64,000 bases of DNA, taken from Theobroma cacao. Taxonomy: Eukaryota > Streptophyta > Magnoliopsida > Malvales > Malvaceae. Shown in pieces: positions 35,493-49,639 of the stretch (within the stretch, counting starts at the first letter, position 1; each line of letters begins with the position of its first letter). The translations under genes and the position numbers were made by a program. Under the pieces are notes generated by a model. That model worked only from the letters and a program-made list of their open reading frames with translations. It had not been told where the DNA came from and ran no database searches. The stretch is from assembly GCF_000208745.1 (NCBI RefSeq), contig NC_030857.1, positions 499,056-563,055 on the forward strand. Direction: 5' to 3'.

Positions 35493-37004
35493 ACCTGATT
35501 GGTAAGGCCACAACCTTTCCACCTTATTTTTCTCTCCCACCCCTCTTCCTTCCAAAAGCACTGCATGCCCACGGTATGGGAAGATCATATCAAACCTGTT
35601 GATATCCCAGCAACAGAGCAACAGTCCTCTTGCTTAAACCTTAGCTTCTCCTTCTCATTGTTTCAGCCCAATATCATTAAGGTGTGTTTTCTTGGTTTTC
35701 ACCAGGTAACACAGTCCAATTGTAGACTTAACTCAGCACCAGTCTTTGTCATCTATTCACCGAGCTGTCGGGACAACAAGCAAATGAGTAACTGGAGCTG
35801 TGTCATGCATTCAGGAACATCGGTGTCCTCTAGTGATGACATTTTTTACTTGGAACACTCTGCCAAGGAAGCAGCTTTTATTATTAAGCCATGTCTACGG
35901 TAGTGACTGGTGCCTCTGACTGGATGATGTTTCAAAGTGAATGGCAAGGTCTATAGTGCTGATACTCCTTGGGGTTTGGCTTTGTTGCAACACACAAGAA
36001 GCCAAGAATGCTGAGTACTCAGGATTTGCTTAACAATGCACCAATGTTATGTACTATTTGAAATTTGAGAAGAGATAGCAAAGTGGGAATAGAAACTTGA
36101 TATAGGAGGAATATATTCATTATATCTACTCTACCGTTCAAGCACAGTTATCAGACTGTAGTGGGAGTATTGCCAAGAAAAGTGGAGGAAAAAAGTAGTA
36201 AATCTAAGAGCAACCAGGCTAGTGAGAATCAAAGAACTTGCCATTTCTGTCTCCCTATCTTCTTTTATTTGATCAACAAAAATGGAAAAAAAAAATCTGT
36301 TGTACCTTATGTCATATCAAAGAATATGTCTTTGATCATTAATAAAGTGCATATTTCTCTTTATTTCCCCACTTTCTTCTTCTTTCTGAAAAATAATAAC
36401 TTGCTGCATCACAAACTGAGAGGTATTGGTATATATTCCTCTTGGCATACAAGGGAGAGCAATGCATACAAGTAAAGCCCATTTACAGAAGAACAATGCT
36501 TAGCAATTTACTATAGTATTCAAGGCTGCGTGCTTCGAGATAGACACAACCATGCATGATCTAACCAAACACTATGGTATTCAAGGATGCAATCTTACTC
36601 TGTTGTGAAGGACATTAATCCTTTGTTATATGTTTGGAATTTTGTATCTGACTTTTGCTCAGAGATGCTCTAGAAAGGATAAAAAACATGAAAAATCCCA
36701 CTACTAAATATAGTTACTTATGACAGGCGCATTAACAAAACAACTATAATATGAATAATGCATATCCTAATAGTAATAAGTATTTTTGTAGGTGGGTAAG
36801 TACAAAGGGAAAGTACGGTAGAGGTGCATAAATGGCGTCGTTCTCCACGAGGAAGTGCTCACTCAAACAGAATCTGAGTTCTACTGCTCTTTGTTCTTCT
36901 CTCCTAGTACTATTATATTTCTCTCCTTTCTATGGAAACCCCCTCAATAAAGGGGACGGTTGATGCCTTATTCTTCTTCTTCCTTGCTTTCTTCTTTCAA
37001 AGGG
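35493..37004. other. HO2 3' region and sulfotransferase promoter
   Basis: No gene is supported. Several short open frames (for example 35,499-35,903 and 36,161-36,475) lack recognisable content and are probably 3' UTR or noise. A CT-rich leader precedes the next ATG. Confidence 0.45.
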
Positions 37005-38937
37005 ATGGCGGAAGACATATGCCACCACTTCAACAAGGTCTAACCTCACCCTGTTTCCTTCTATTCTTTTCTTTAGTGGAATCCAGACACATTGTTTTGG
37101 CCTTTTCACACTTGAATAAAATCTGGGTTCTTTCCAAGTTTTCTCTCTTGTTGGTTATGGAGTTTTATGTTAATTGGATTAGATGTAACTATCTTAGCAG
37201 CACGTGTTACATGGTTTACAGTTTACACGAACACATTGTTTAACCTATAATATGCATGCTTTTGACCTGATATTTTCGTACTCTGACCATTTCTTTCGCC
37301 TTCTTTTTCTCAAAATCTAAGAACTCAAAAAGGAATCCGAACCCAAACCCCTCTTTTAACTTTCTGCTCGCACTTTATGAGTTTTACTGTTTAATGGAGA
37401 ATTTTACATGGAAGCCTCAGTAAGTTCCTATGTCCACTAGTTGTGTTTTCTGCACTGCATTTTCGAGTTCTTGATCACTCGGCTGAATCCTTAACTGTTA
37501 ATTTCTTCCTGGCAAGCTAGTTTCAGTGCCGTTTTGTTTTTCTTCTGTTTCATGAATCATAATATAATATAAAGGGTAATGTTTGAAACACAGGATACGA
37601 AGTTCATAAAGGCTCCTAGGAAATCTCCACTGATATTAACAATGGTGGTCTTGTTTTTGCTCATGGTTTCTGGAGTTTACATCTTCTCCATCTGGTTGAG
37701 GCAAATAAGCCCACGAACAAACGCCAAATTTCTAAACATCAGAGTACTTGATCACCTGCAACAGCAATGTCAAGCTCCCAACATTGAACAATGGGAAGCT
37801 CCATTTATACATTTTCCAAATCCTGAAACATTTAGCAGGTACCAACAATGTAATCTTCTTTGATTATTATCCATGCATTGGCTCTCAAGTTATATGTCGT
37901 TTAAAAGTTGAAGCTTGTTCTATGCAGGGAAGAATGCGTCTGCAACCCAGTAAGATACTTTGCCATATTGTCAATGCAGAGATCAGGGAGTGGGTGGTTC
38001 GAGACATTGTTAAATAGTCATACAAATGTTAGCTCAAATGGAGAAATCTTTTCAGTTAGGGATAGGAGAAGTAATGTTTCTTCAATACTCAAGACAATGG
38101 ACAAAGTTTATAATCTTGACTGGTTCACTAGCGCTTCCAAGAATGAGTGCTCAGCTGCAGTTGGGTTCAAATGGATGCTTAACCAGGTAAAGTGACACAA
38201 TTTCAGATTTCTTCAAAATTTCAAACTGCATATGATGCTCATTAAACATTTTACAGGGTTTGATGGAGCATCACGATGATATTGTGAAGTACTTCATGAA
38301 CAATGGGGTTTCTGCAATATTTCTATTCAGAAGGAATCTGCTCCGCAGAATGATATCTGTGCTTGCAAATTCCTATGACAAGGATGTTAAGCTATTGAAC
38401 GGAACCCACAAATCTCATGTCCATTCATCAGCCGAGGTTTCTTTCCCTGTCTCACACAGACTCTCACATGCATGTCTCTACTTCAATTGCTTACCATCTC
38501 GTGGATTGCAGGCTCAGATACTTGCAAAATACAAGCCAACTATAAATACAACGCAACTCATTCCTGAGCTGAAGCGAGCAGAACAAACAACTGCCAAGGC
38601 TGTTGAATATTTCAGCAGCACCCGCCATATAGTTCTGTACTATGAGGATCTTGTTAAAAACCGCACGGTAAGACTTAGGACTCTGGGTTTTTTTTTTTCC
38701 ATAACCTGGGAACTTAAGCTTCTTTACAGACTCAAGGGTTGAAGTTCCCTCCGAATGCAGAAACTGAGAGAAGTTCAAGAGTTCCTAGGATTGCCTTATA
38801 GAGAGCTCAGTAGCCGTCAAATTAAGATACACACGGCACCATTGTCAGAGCAAGTAGCTAACTGGGATGATGTTCAGAAAGCAGTGGAAGGAGCATCATC
38901 ATATGAGAGCTTCCTCCATTCAGATTATAAAATTTAG
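37005..38937 (+). CDS. Type II membrane sulfotransferase-like protein
   Basis: Six exons: a tiny first exon 37005-37037 (MAEDICHHFNK), then 37594-37838, 37928-38186, 38257-38436, 38512-38667 and 38761-38937, joined in phase to 349 residues. I preferred this start over an ATG at 37579 because the spliced N-terminus (MAEDICHHFNKDTKFIKAPRK) resembles my recollection of plant homologues, and 37579 would read through the acceptor. One transmembrane helix at about 24-46 predicts a Golgi-type signal anchor. The lumenal domain has a P-loop-like SMQRSGSGWFETLL at 108-121, matching the 5'-phosphosulfate loop of PAPS-dependent sulfotransferases. FLFRRNLLRRMISVL near 201-215 matches the 3'-phosphate site. 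LPYRELSS and the C-terminal VANWDDVQK fit the fold. The acceptor substrate is unknown. Confidence 0.88.
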
Positions 38938-39476
38938 TTTACAGTTGTTGATTGTTGATTTTACTCTTTCCTCTACTACAATACTTGTGCTAATCCAGCA
39001 ACCTTTGGTCGGGGAGGATTCTTCTTATTCTTTCTTCAAATTCATATCAGAATCAAGTATTCTTGAAACAGTTAATCCACCTTCCTTACTAGAACTATGA
39101 TTCTTTGGAATAATCACTATAATCAAAAGCTTCAGTAGGCACCGACTGGCTTTTAAGTAGTATAAAAACCAATACTCCAATAGATGCTGGAATCTATAGC
39201 TATGCAGTGACATTGGAATGATCATAGACATCTAAACATCATCTTTAACAAACCCAATGCAGTGAACATTGTGATGACTAGATGATCAAATCCAGCATGC
39301 ACTGCCTCATGTCAGCAAGATCAAAAAGTATTGCATATGGATTTAGATTTCATGGGTAATGAAGCAAATTGAGATGCAGATGAGTTCCATATAGAACTAA
39401 CTTTCTTCTTTTAACTTTTTTCTACATTGCTTCCTAAATGTAAGTATTACAATGATGTTACAACCAAGATCAGCGA
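38938..39476. other. Convergent 3' region
   Basis: AT-rich space between two tail-to-tail genes. It probably holds both 3' UTRs; nothing else is seen. Confidence 0.5.
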
Positions 39477-42400
39477 CTAAACTGACCCATTACTTGATAT
39501 AGAATCAGGTTTATCTGTTTGTCTAATAACAAATTGATCAACAACCCTGACAGTATTCACTGGATCCTGCTGGCTTGAAGATGCACTCCATTTACTAGGA
39601 TATTTTCTACGATGGCTCAACTGTGGTGACTGTTTGGGCTCCCCATCCCAATCAGGATCTAACTTCCATTCCTTGGGAACCTGCATGTCAAATGGATCAG
39701 TGTTTAAACGATGAGGTAATGGTGTCCTCAACATGCAGGTAAAGGAAAAACTAATAAGTTTAAACGATGAAGACAAACCTAAAGAAAAAGACACCAACAA
39801 GTGAATAAATATTGGTTTCTTACCTTATCGACTGCAAGAGTGAAAACTTCAAGATCACCATCACGATTGATGTGGAATCGTGTGAATGATTTGTAATTAG
39901 CAATTCTCAGAGAAGAGAAGGCCTCGTCAAAGTGTATGTGAAGCCAGTTAATGCAGACATATAAATAGCATCCAAACACCAATGAAACCACTGGGGTTGA
40001 GAACACCCAGAAGTAGAGGAAGACTGACGCGTAATATATGACAGCACCCCCTCGGGATAGCGACTGTAAACCATTCTTGCAAATATAGCTTCGGGTGACA
40101 GCCATAACCTGGCAATTTTTCCTCCATTAATGTAGTTAACGATTGAAAAGGTATCATATCTCCCAAACAAGGAGAGGTTTCTTACCTCTGGAACATCAAA
40201 TGCAGACATGAGATACTTGATACATGCTGGATAGAGGCCAAACGTCCATTGCTCTATACGAGCTCGAAGACCAGTAGGATCTGGAAAATGCTCACTTTCC
40301 ACTGATCGGTACCACTGGTACAAAGAGTGATAACCTGAACACAGTAATTAATCATCAACAACTACTACTAAAAAGACCATGAATACAGCCATCAACAAAG
40401 TATCAAGAATTACTTTTATGCCATATTAACCTCTTTCAGTGGCTTCACTGACAATTGTATACCTTCATGGAGCTTAAAAAAATTTAAATTGCTTAGAGCA
40501 GATAATGATAAAAACATTATAATTCAGGTGATCAGAGCAACAACATTAGCCATCTTACTATTGCAGAAAAGATAATTAATATGTAACTCACCTGAAGTTG
40601 CTAGAAGTTTATGCCGGATACATGTTTCCAGACCTAATTCCAGGAGCAGCATTAGAATAAGGGCCGCAGCTAGATGTGCCGAAACATGAAGAATTCCAAT
40701 TATTGCCCGCTTCTTCCTTGCTAATTTGGAAGGAACAAATGCAATTGCTGTGATCAGCAATAGCACCACACCAGCCAATGATATAAAAGAATGTTCCAGC
40801 ACGTATATAAAAGAATTCCATACAGTGCCAAAGAAATTTCTCATATGACCAGAAAATGAATCATCTTGCCAAATGTGATCAAGCTTGCACTAAAAAAGGA
40901 GGGAGACAGATCATTCAGTAACAGATCATTCAATATTATACTACATGTAAGCTTTCCAATTCAAAAGAGGAGGGGGGGGGGGGGGGGGGGTGGTGATCCT
41001 AATAAACAGGCCACTTTAGGTCCAATTACAGCTTAAGTTAGAATAACCAAGTCAAATGTACAAATTTCAAAGAATCTTAAAGAAATTTACCTGTGGAAAC
41101 ATAGAGAAAACCAATATAAAATATATAATGCCACCAATGAAATCAAACTGCCAATTCTTCTTCCGAAACTTCAAAATATTACCCAGTGCAATCTGCATCA
41201 AAGAACAACCCCAACATGAATGTGAACTCAGAGGAAACAAGCCAAATGGAATCTAAGAAATATTAAAGAAGAGAAAAATCCAAGAGTACCCTGCTTGAAT
41301 CATCAAAAGAAGGATATGCGGCTTTACACTCATATGTTTTTCCATAAAATTTGTTAAAATTACTAAAGACATGAGTTGGGTGCAAAAATGCCCCTCCACA
41401 CCCATTTACAAGAAGATGCTGCACGTGAACTGGACCTTCTGATGGAACACATGAATGGCGCATATAATGATGCAGGTCCCCAGCAATTCGAAGTTTACAC
41501 CTTCCTTTTAAGTAATCACATATCAGGTGTGAGACATTCTCCCCAGAAACGCCCTTCCAGTACCAATCAAGAAGCCAGTGTGGTTCATGGGTCATAATGA
41601 TCACAGAATCATTTTCTCCAAGCTGAAAAGGAAAATGGAGGAAACAAAATTATTCTCAACCAACATAAAGTTTTGGACAGAATATAAGAGATAAGCACAG
41701 AATGCTAAACATATGCTTATATTTATACTGTTATATTAATTGGTAATATTATCAGATTGAAAGCATAAACATATGCTTGCACAACAACTTCTTCCAAAAC
41801 TAAGTACATTTAACTGTGAACAGTCCATTGCAAGCAGACTTCTTAAGGTACACACTAGTATTGAGGAATCAAAGTTTGTGATCCATTTACTCCATATGAT
41901 ATGAATTACTATATATGTGCATCCAGGCCAGCATGCCTCAGGCATCAAATGCAGCATACACGACTCAGTTAATGCACACCAGCGCTACTGCAATGCGAAT
42001 TCTCTGGAATGCATTGATACAAGACAACTAACATGACATCTTTTAAAAAAAAAATAAGATGAGTCTTCCACAAAGTCACAAATATATGCCCTCCTCACTA
42101 AGGTGTATTTCTGATCATAGATGGTTCAAAATGTAACATTAATAGCAAACATGACAGAAAAGCACAGATATTATGAGTAAGTGATACCTTGTTCTTTACT
42201 AATTCAGAAAAGAACTTGAACTGGTACACATCAATGTCAGCATGGAGTGATAAATCAAGACCAAATACCCACCACCTTTTTGGGAGCTGCAAAGCAAAAT
42301 AACTCTTCTTCTGAGGCATAAACCACCCACCCAACCAGCTCTTGTGGCATATATACCTCATAAACGTATTAAGTCCATCAAACCAATCTGTAAAGTTAAA

Positions 42401-45270
42401 GCATAATGCCATTACACATGGTTGAATTTTTAAATAACAATAAAAGTAGAAGGCTTCTTTATTAACAAATATAAGGTTCTACTAAGGAAACATGTGATAA
42501 TTGTTCAGACAATAAGAAAATTACAGTAATATATACTTAAAAACAATGGTATGCCTCCTTTGAACTTTTCTCTCATGCAGGAACATGGATCACTCAAGAT
42601 TATATTCAGGCTAAGAAGTAAGACCTACCATGATTTCCAGGAATGAGAAAACACTGAGGTCCATTGTATTCCTTGAGTTCAGATACCCCTTCTGGTAACT
42701 CAGGCTTGTTTGCAGCTATGTGCTCTGGTTTGTACCAAGGTGGAGGCTGAAGAGCATATTCAAAAGGACAAAAGAGACGCCTTTCATATGTGAATCCTGA
42801 TGGATTAGGATACCTATCACATAAGCCACAAGTTATGAGCAATAAACCATCAATATAAGAATACTATTAAGACTAAATTATCAACCAAACAAACAGCAAT
42901 ATAGAGGCTCTAGCTACACGAATAATAAACCATCAATATGACAATTCTAATTTTATCATGTCAAACTACAACTTGTACCCAAGACATGGTACCAACTTAC
43001 GCAAGATCTCCTCCAATAAGTAGCAGGTCCCCACGTGGCAGCGTAAGTACAGAATCATCTCTAGTAAGCCGAAGGGAAGGTTGAGCAAGCAGCCGAGCCA
43101 CAGCATATGATGAATTCCCACCATCACCAGTATCAGCCATGAAATCAAACCATAGGTCTTCCTTTTCACTCAAATGATCATAAAAAAGATCATCTTGTTT
43201 AGCTCCATTGTGAACCCTGCTCATTGCTGCCTGACAAAGGCAGATTGGAAGAATAAAAATTCACTCCTCGATGGAATATCAGGAAATTTTTGCTTATAAC
43301 AGCAATCCTTATAACACCAAAAAAATACATATGCTATGTTAATGCATATAAAATCAAAATATAGAACAACACCTGCATCATGCGCATGTCAAACCGGCCA
43401 ACAAACACAGTTACTGATACCAAGAGGTCAAAAACAGTCTTGAACAAGTCAGCTGATGTTCTGCAAAATTTGGGATAAGTATTATAAGGGCAAAAGATTG
43501 AAACCTTTTAGCTGCCACCACAAAGTGGGGTAAAAAAATGAGAAGCAAAAGATAAAAGACAAGGAAATAGTAAACACATCTACCCTGAATACCAAGGAAC
43601 CATATCCAAGAAATCTGGTTTCATTTGATTCTTTTTCAGCTTCTCAAATTCTTCAACAGACAAAGGGTGAGTAAGAGCCCACCTGGTTTTGATGCAGAAA
43701 ATACAGCAAAAAATTATGATGAAGACTAAGAATCAAGGCATGTAGAAGCAAGAGTAGCTCATTCCTAGAAAAGATACCAATTTTAGACCCAGAAACTAAT
43801 ACGAGTCATCTACAGGATGGATAATCAAGAAACTGGGAAATGGTTAGTGACAGAATACTCATCCATATAAAGTCTCATTGCAATGAAAATGAACCTTGAT
43901 GTGAGAAAATATAGCAATCTGAACAGTGGATCCCATGCAAGGTGTTATACAGTTCCTCTTTCAAACATGTAACAAACAGATACATTTCACACATTACAAA
44001 CAAGCTATATGCTTCTACTCACCCTGTTGACCTTTCCACTACATAATTGGCAATGTAAAGACCGATAAATGTAGCCCACAGCGAGTATATGGGAGAAATT
44101 TCATCTGAGGAACCTGGACATGAACCATTGCAAGCTAACTGCATATGAGGTTCAAGAGAAAAATATATAGTAAGGATTAAAAACAACAAAAACACAAAAA
44201 CATTCCCATAGGATGATACAAATGATATAAAACCCTATAGTGGGGCAGAGCCTTACCTCACCATAAATGACCCACTTCGACAAAAGTGGATAATCACTTG
44301 CAGAGCCAACTGGAGCAAACCAAGATGAGCAGACTTGGTCTTTCAACTCATTCATACGAATAAATTTTGCAAGCCATGTGTTTCTCTCTTCTTTCTTCCA
44401 AAAGGAAAACCAATTAGAAGTTCTTCGTTCAAGAGGTCTCTGCCTTAACATAGCACGGTTGCCACAATGGCTATAGAATACACAGCAGGCTATACTGATA
44501 ACCTACAAAGATCAAGGGAAGAAAATACCAGTAAGGACCAGCATCTACACAAGTGCAAAAACCTGCGGTGTAAGGAAGAACAATCAATCACATCTTCAAC
44601 ACTTACAGCACAATTCTGGAGAATGGTCAAGATTTCTGGCCTCCTTCCAGCCACACGAGAAATAAGTCCAAGATACCACAGGCCAAGGAATATAATGTGA
44701 AAGACAAGAAGAAAGAGTATAGAAGAGATATATATTGACAAAAACAACGACAAATTCATCCTCATATCCACTCCCATTGACTGAAAACTAGGAAGATGAT
44801 AGATAGCTGCAACTAAAATCCATGCTATGTACCTGCAAATTTAAGATATATAAAGTCACAAATAATCCATCTTGTTCTTACCTTCCTACTGTATATCAAC
44901 AATTATCTAAAGTATTTATGTGCATAGACTTCGCAACATGATTAACAAAGGCATCAGATTAGAACACTCACCATCGACTGAAATTTGAATAACTTGGTTT
45001 GATAGTCTTCCCTATAAATGGAGATGAAAAAAAATAAAAGAATCCAAGCAGACAGGCATACATAGACCACCATTTGATATTATTATCCAACTTTTCTATC
45101 AAAGTATGTATGTTATCTGATGAGATAAAGAACAGACAACCCACAACCACTGCAATTATGGCATGACGCGAGTGTTCATGCGGGTAAGGATATGTATGAG
45201 TTAAAATCGTCCGAACCCTGTCCATTCCAAGGGTAGGTAATAATCCAGCTGAATGCTTATCAGAACCCAT
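39477..45270 (-). CDS. Multi-pass calcineurin-like metallophosphoesterase
   Basis: Fifteen minus-strand exons: 45270-44972, 44832-44607, 44502-44257, 44138-44023, 43682-43584, 43460-43373, 43230-43001, 42813-42629, 42387-42188, 41622-41290, 41192-41091, 40889-40592, 40334-40186, 40108-39824 and 39680-39477. They join in phase to 1019 residues. The N-terminal third has several hydrophobic helices (HAIIAVVVGCLFFIS; SLFLSIYISSILFLLVFHII). The catalytic metallophosphoesterase domain is central: GGDLAYP near 431-437, GNHDW 494-498, THEPHW 574-579 and GDLHHY 611-616 provide the expected Asp, Asn and His metal ligands. More hydrophobic helices follow (ISLAGVVLLLITAIAF; VSLVFGCYLYVCI), then a hydrophilic Ser-rich tail. 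It is thus a membrane protein with an embedded phosphatase; the substrate is unknown. A probable 5' UTR intron spans 45857-45350 (donor CAG/GTGATT, acceptor GTGCAG). Confidence 0.9.
40972..40990. repeat. Poly(G) tract, 19 nt
   Basis: Nineteen uninterrupted G on the + strand, in the intron between metallophosphoesterase exons 11 and 12. On the transcribed strand it is poly(C). Confidence 0.9.
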
Positions 45271-46150
45271 TTCTCAAAACAAAAATTTCTTGTCTAGCTC
45301 CTCCTATTTACCCTTATTCAATGTCTCACAAATAGCCCCCACACTTCACCTGCACAAAAAGTCGAGACGCACCACAAGGACAAGCTTCCAAGTACCTAAT
45401 AACGATACTGAATAGCATTAAACTTTTAAAAAAAGACATAAAATTTAGTCATTTCTAAATTAGAATAAGCGACAGAACGCAAAAGATTATTAGATTTTAA
45501 TCAGCATTATTAGTTTCAAAAGCAATTACTAATCCAATAAAATCAAGTGAACCAATGCCATCAAGCTACAATGGTCTATAAAAAAAAAAAACATAATCCT
45601 ATGATGCAAAAACCACATTAATTCTAAGTTCAACCATAAACTGCTACTTCATCATTAATTAACGCAAACACAAAAAAAAAAACCATATAACAATAATTAA
45701 ATTTATACTTTATTTAATTATATCCTCTCTTCCCCCCCCCCCCCCCCCCAGCAATCAAACAGACCACTGGGGCTTGTTTTGAATCAAAAACCATAACCGC
45801 CACAAAACAGAAACATTATTATTACAAAAAATGTTAAAACCCAAAAAAGAAAATCACCTGCAACAATCAACGGCTTTGATAATTCGAACAAACAAACCAC
45901 GGAAATTTTCAAGAGAGAGTACCTGAAATGAGAAAGAGAGAGAGAGAGCGTGCATGTGGAAGCAATGAAAAGGGGAAGTTGTGGGGGTGGAGGAGGAGGG
46001 GGATATATCAGGTTTTTGTAGAATTTCTATATAAAGAACCACGGCATCTCAGAATGTCTGGGCCGAACATAACAACGGCATATTCTCTCTCTCCCCCCCC
46101 ACCCTCTCTCCTATTACTTGCAGAGGCTTCCTTTTTCTTTTTCCCTTAAT
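45271..46150. other. Promoter and 5' UTR of the metallophosphoesterase gene
   Basis: Contains the inferred 5' UTR intron and CT/GA-rich leader sequence (GAGAGAGAGAG near 45,936). No other gene is visible. Confidence 0.45.
45732..45749. repeat. Poly(C) tract, 18 nt
   Basis: Eighteen uninterrupted C on +, within the inferred 5' UTR intron of the metallophosphoesterase gene. Confidence 0.9.
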
Positions 46151-48871
46151 ATACTTTTACTAAACAAAATTCAAAGATTTGGCTTTGAACAAGAAAAGAA
46201 AAGAAAATAAAATTTACAACTTTACGCGGTTGAAAATTTTTGAAGCCACGTTTCTGATGAACGAGGACCGTTGGATTAAGCGACACGCGGGAGTTTGCGT
46301 GATGGTTAAGAAGTGTGGAAACTGAAACACGTGGAGGCTGTGTTGGGGGGGCGAGGATGTGTCAATTGTCGAATAGAATATAAGCAGTGATGATGTTATG
46401 AGAGGATCCTTGTCCCTGATTTTGTTTTTCCCAACTGGATTTTGGATCAGGCCAACCAACCACATTCGGATACGTTTCCTTCCCCTTTTTTTTCGGGCTG
46501 ACTCGATTCATTTGTTGGTTACCTTGGACTGTGGGGACTGGGGAGGGCTTGGTTTTTTCCCTTGTCTCTTTCTTTTTGTTAAAAGGTAATCAATCATATA
46601 AAATTATGTCACCCCCATCATCACCTTCGACCCACCCTGCTCAAAGGGTAACAACGTTTTCTATGACTGTGCTTGATTTTTAGGAGAAAGAAAAGTCACT
46701 CTCATTCATAAATGTTTGGTCATCTTGCTTGAAATTGCCAAGTTCTGGAAACAATGCATGAGATGGACTGTAGCCACACGAGTTCCTTGCGGCCGGTGCC
46801 GACCATTAGATGCTATGTGGATCCATAAGACTGCTCAAGATGGTCCAATTTATAGGCCCATTAGTCAATAGTCATCCCTACTACTTGAGGCGTAATTTAT
46901 GAACCAAACTTTTCCTTTTAAGCCCATATTTAGCTGGCCTTTTTGGAGGGGTGCTGTAGAATACGTTAGCTTCGGCCCAACAAAGTAGGCTTGGATCGTG
47001 TGCGTTGCCATCTCTTGTTTAGCTTGAGCTAGTTGGCATTGGTTTTCACGGTGATTACCCATCCCACGCTTGAATAAGGTAGTTGGTTAGCTAAATGCAC
47101 ACTCCTATGTTTGACTTGCTGAGCAATAAAACAGTGCGTGAAAGTAAGTAATCCCTGTTTTACTGTTTTCTCAATTAATGATTTCAAACCCACAATCATT
47201 CCCCACCATGAACCGTCCACTAGATATTCTGGAACGCTTTTCTTCAACTAGCATAACCATCAAATCCTACTTCAAAGATTCCTAGATTCATTTGACTTAT
47301 AGGATTCTGCATATGTTCAACGGTAGGATTTGACGGCTAAGGGAAAATGCTTCTCTCTCTTTCAACCAATGCGACAGAGTCTCCTAGCTCTACAATTCTA
47401 TATAGTTGCTCAATTCCTCAACGCATGTTCTTGTTATGATCACGATTTGCGACTAACGGAGCCCATTTCTCCAGGATCCAACTGTGTTCTTTGGAAGCTA
47501 AGAACTTCCTCAACTCGAGGAGCCAACCAGGCTGTAGCCACCAGGTAACCCCTCCCTCCCCTTCAATATTGAAGATTGAATGATGAGTGGAAGGTCTTGG
47601 CACGGAACGATTTGGGAACTATACAACATCATTAGCTTCATTTGACTTGGATATTCTTCTCTACAGGAGTATAATTGTAAATTGTTTATACACCAATGGA
47701 TACATTACGGTTCCTCTTGGATTTCTGTGGGGCTGTAATGCTTATACACCTTTCTTTTACTGGTAAAAGCTTTGACAATGCAGTGCGCACTTGGTATTGG
47801 TCACTAGCACTTTTAGTAATGCTCTGCATTATCTCTAATTATTGTCAACAAATCTTCATTTAATAGTTTAAGCATGATTTTGATCAGTTGTTAATTATTA
47901 ACGATCATCAGAATGACGCTTAACCCTCTTGTTGGGATTTCCAAATTCCCCACTGTCGTAGTGGCTTGGAATTTATGTCGGTTCAGATCATCAAGATGAA
48001 CATCAAAGATCAATAACAATTTTCTTACTACTTGCTCTTTGACATATCTGCTGTAAGAAAATGGCTCCTGCTATTGGCAAACGCTAACCAAATAAGCTAT
48101 AGTCCTTCGAATCTTGGAGACAAGACAAACACACGAATGTCTATTCTCTAGTTAATGTGGTTTTTGGGGCCAGCTTTTGCCTTCTCTTGTTTTGAGTTGT
48201 GTTGGGCCTAGCTCTGTTTTGGCTAGGTACTCTGATTCTAGGACTGTGTTGCTGTACTCTGTTTCTGTCGATTGTCAATCAATTCAACTCTAGGGGTGAT
48301 CTAATCCAGTTCCTGCGTACTAACGTACTTTAATTAAGGGAGTGATACTTAAACCACTAATTAAGCCAAAGATTAAAGTTCAAGCAGGATGATCAGCTCG
48401 GTTAACATGATAAGCAGGTCGTGTTCGACTAGGACAAGTCAGTTGGGCAAGTGGTTCACCTCCTAACATAATAGCCATAAAAGGATTGCACTTCTCAATC
48501 CCCTGGGTTCTATCCATCCAGCTCTTCCTCTCTCCACCCCCAATTAGTTTCAAGCATGTCTAGGCGTTGAAATTATTACTTTCAACTAATTACTACGTTT
48601 TATGTGGAGTAAAGGAACAAGTGAAAATGAAAGAAGGAACAATGATAAGGAAAGAACTTCATATTAGGCCGGTTCTAGCTCAGAGAAAAATGGTTGGCGC
48701 CGGTTTTTCCTGGCCAACTTTAGTGCTTGACCCAGTGATTGCTAGTATTACAATTTCCAAGTTTACATGGATAGAAGATTTTCCGGTCGGCAGCAGGAGC
48801 CCCACAAAAGATCCTTCTTTTGATTCTTTTCATAATAACCGACATATTGCACAGGAATTGCCTGCACTAGC
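46151..48871. other. Intergenic desert
   Basis: No gene, RNA gene or intact mobile element is visible. Composition is mixed, with scattered short frames lacking recognisable content. A longer frame begins just upstream of the inverted repeat arm (open 48,567-49,184; first useful ATG near 48,627) and is discussed with the repeat. Confidence 0.45.
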
Positions 48872-48992
48872 TGAATGGAAATCACCTGCCCCTATCCGTA
48901 TCCCCATCGGTACCCCCTTCTCTTTTCATGCCAAGTGTATAGGTTTATTTTTTACTGTTGTTAGACTCTTTGCTTTTGCTGCAGCCTTTTAC
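48872..48992 (+). repeat. Inverted repeat, left arm
   Basis: Pairs with the reverse complement of about 49640-49763. Matching segments are CATCGGT, TTCTCTTTTCATGCCAAG and TAGGTTTA, in the same order with the same spacing, plus flanking CTGAA-GAAATC-CCTGCCCC. I estimate roughly 75-80% identity by eye. The arms enclose about 650 bp. Confidence 0.75.
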
Positions 48993-49639
48993 CCTCTTTT
49001 ACTCTTATCTCTTGCAATTCTACCGCTCAAAAAGTTCAACGAGAGCTTATGTTTGATGAGTTTTTTTCTCTACGGAAAAGGATCGAGGGCTTTCCTTCCT
49101 GCAACTTCTGAAATCACCAACGATCCAGTGGTTTTGCAACTCATTCGGGTCAGAAGATTGAACAATACTGTTTTCCTCTTTTAGGCGATGGTTTCTTTTT
49201 AGCCATCGAATTTTAAGACATATAACACTGAAAAAAATTATTTGCCTCTGTTTTTGTAGGTAGGAGAATGAGTCACCAGCAATTCGAAAGCCTCTTTTTC
49301 CTGTTTCTTTTGCAGTGAACTCCATTGCCAACGTTGTGAATTTCATAGAAGATCAGAAGAAAGTGAAAAACGAAAAAAGATTAAATCCACCCTCTCTTCA
49401 TTAGTTGGAATTGAAGAAGAAGATGATAACGATGACGACTATGCTTAGGCTTTCTTTTTGCAACTGATTTTTGGGGTTTGAGTTCATTTTCGGATCATTG
49501 AAGCCTAGAGATGACCTGATAGACAAAACTTTAATTAAAAGCTTCATAAATGTATAGCTGGGAGGTTCAGTTATAAATTCAATGTCCATGACAATGTATT
49601 TTACTTTTGTATTTTGTATATTTAGTAGAGGAAAAGTTC

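Noticed and set aside
35499..36475. Short open frames downstream of HO2
   Set aside because: No recognisable content; position fits HO2 3' UTR and intergenic DNA.
37579..37593. ATG at 37579 as the start of the sulfotransferase-like gene
   Set aside because: It would replace the conserved MAEDIC first exon by MFETQ read through a good CAG acceptor; the two-exon start fits better.
48567..49184. 205-codon open frame as a protein-coding gene
   Set aside because: No recognised domain. It overlaps the inverted repeat arm and has no good start context; kept only as part of the hairpin finding.
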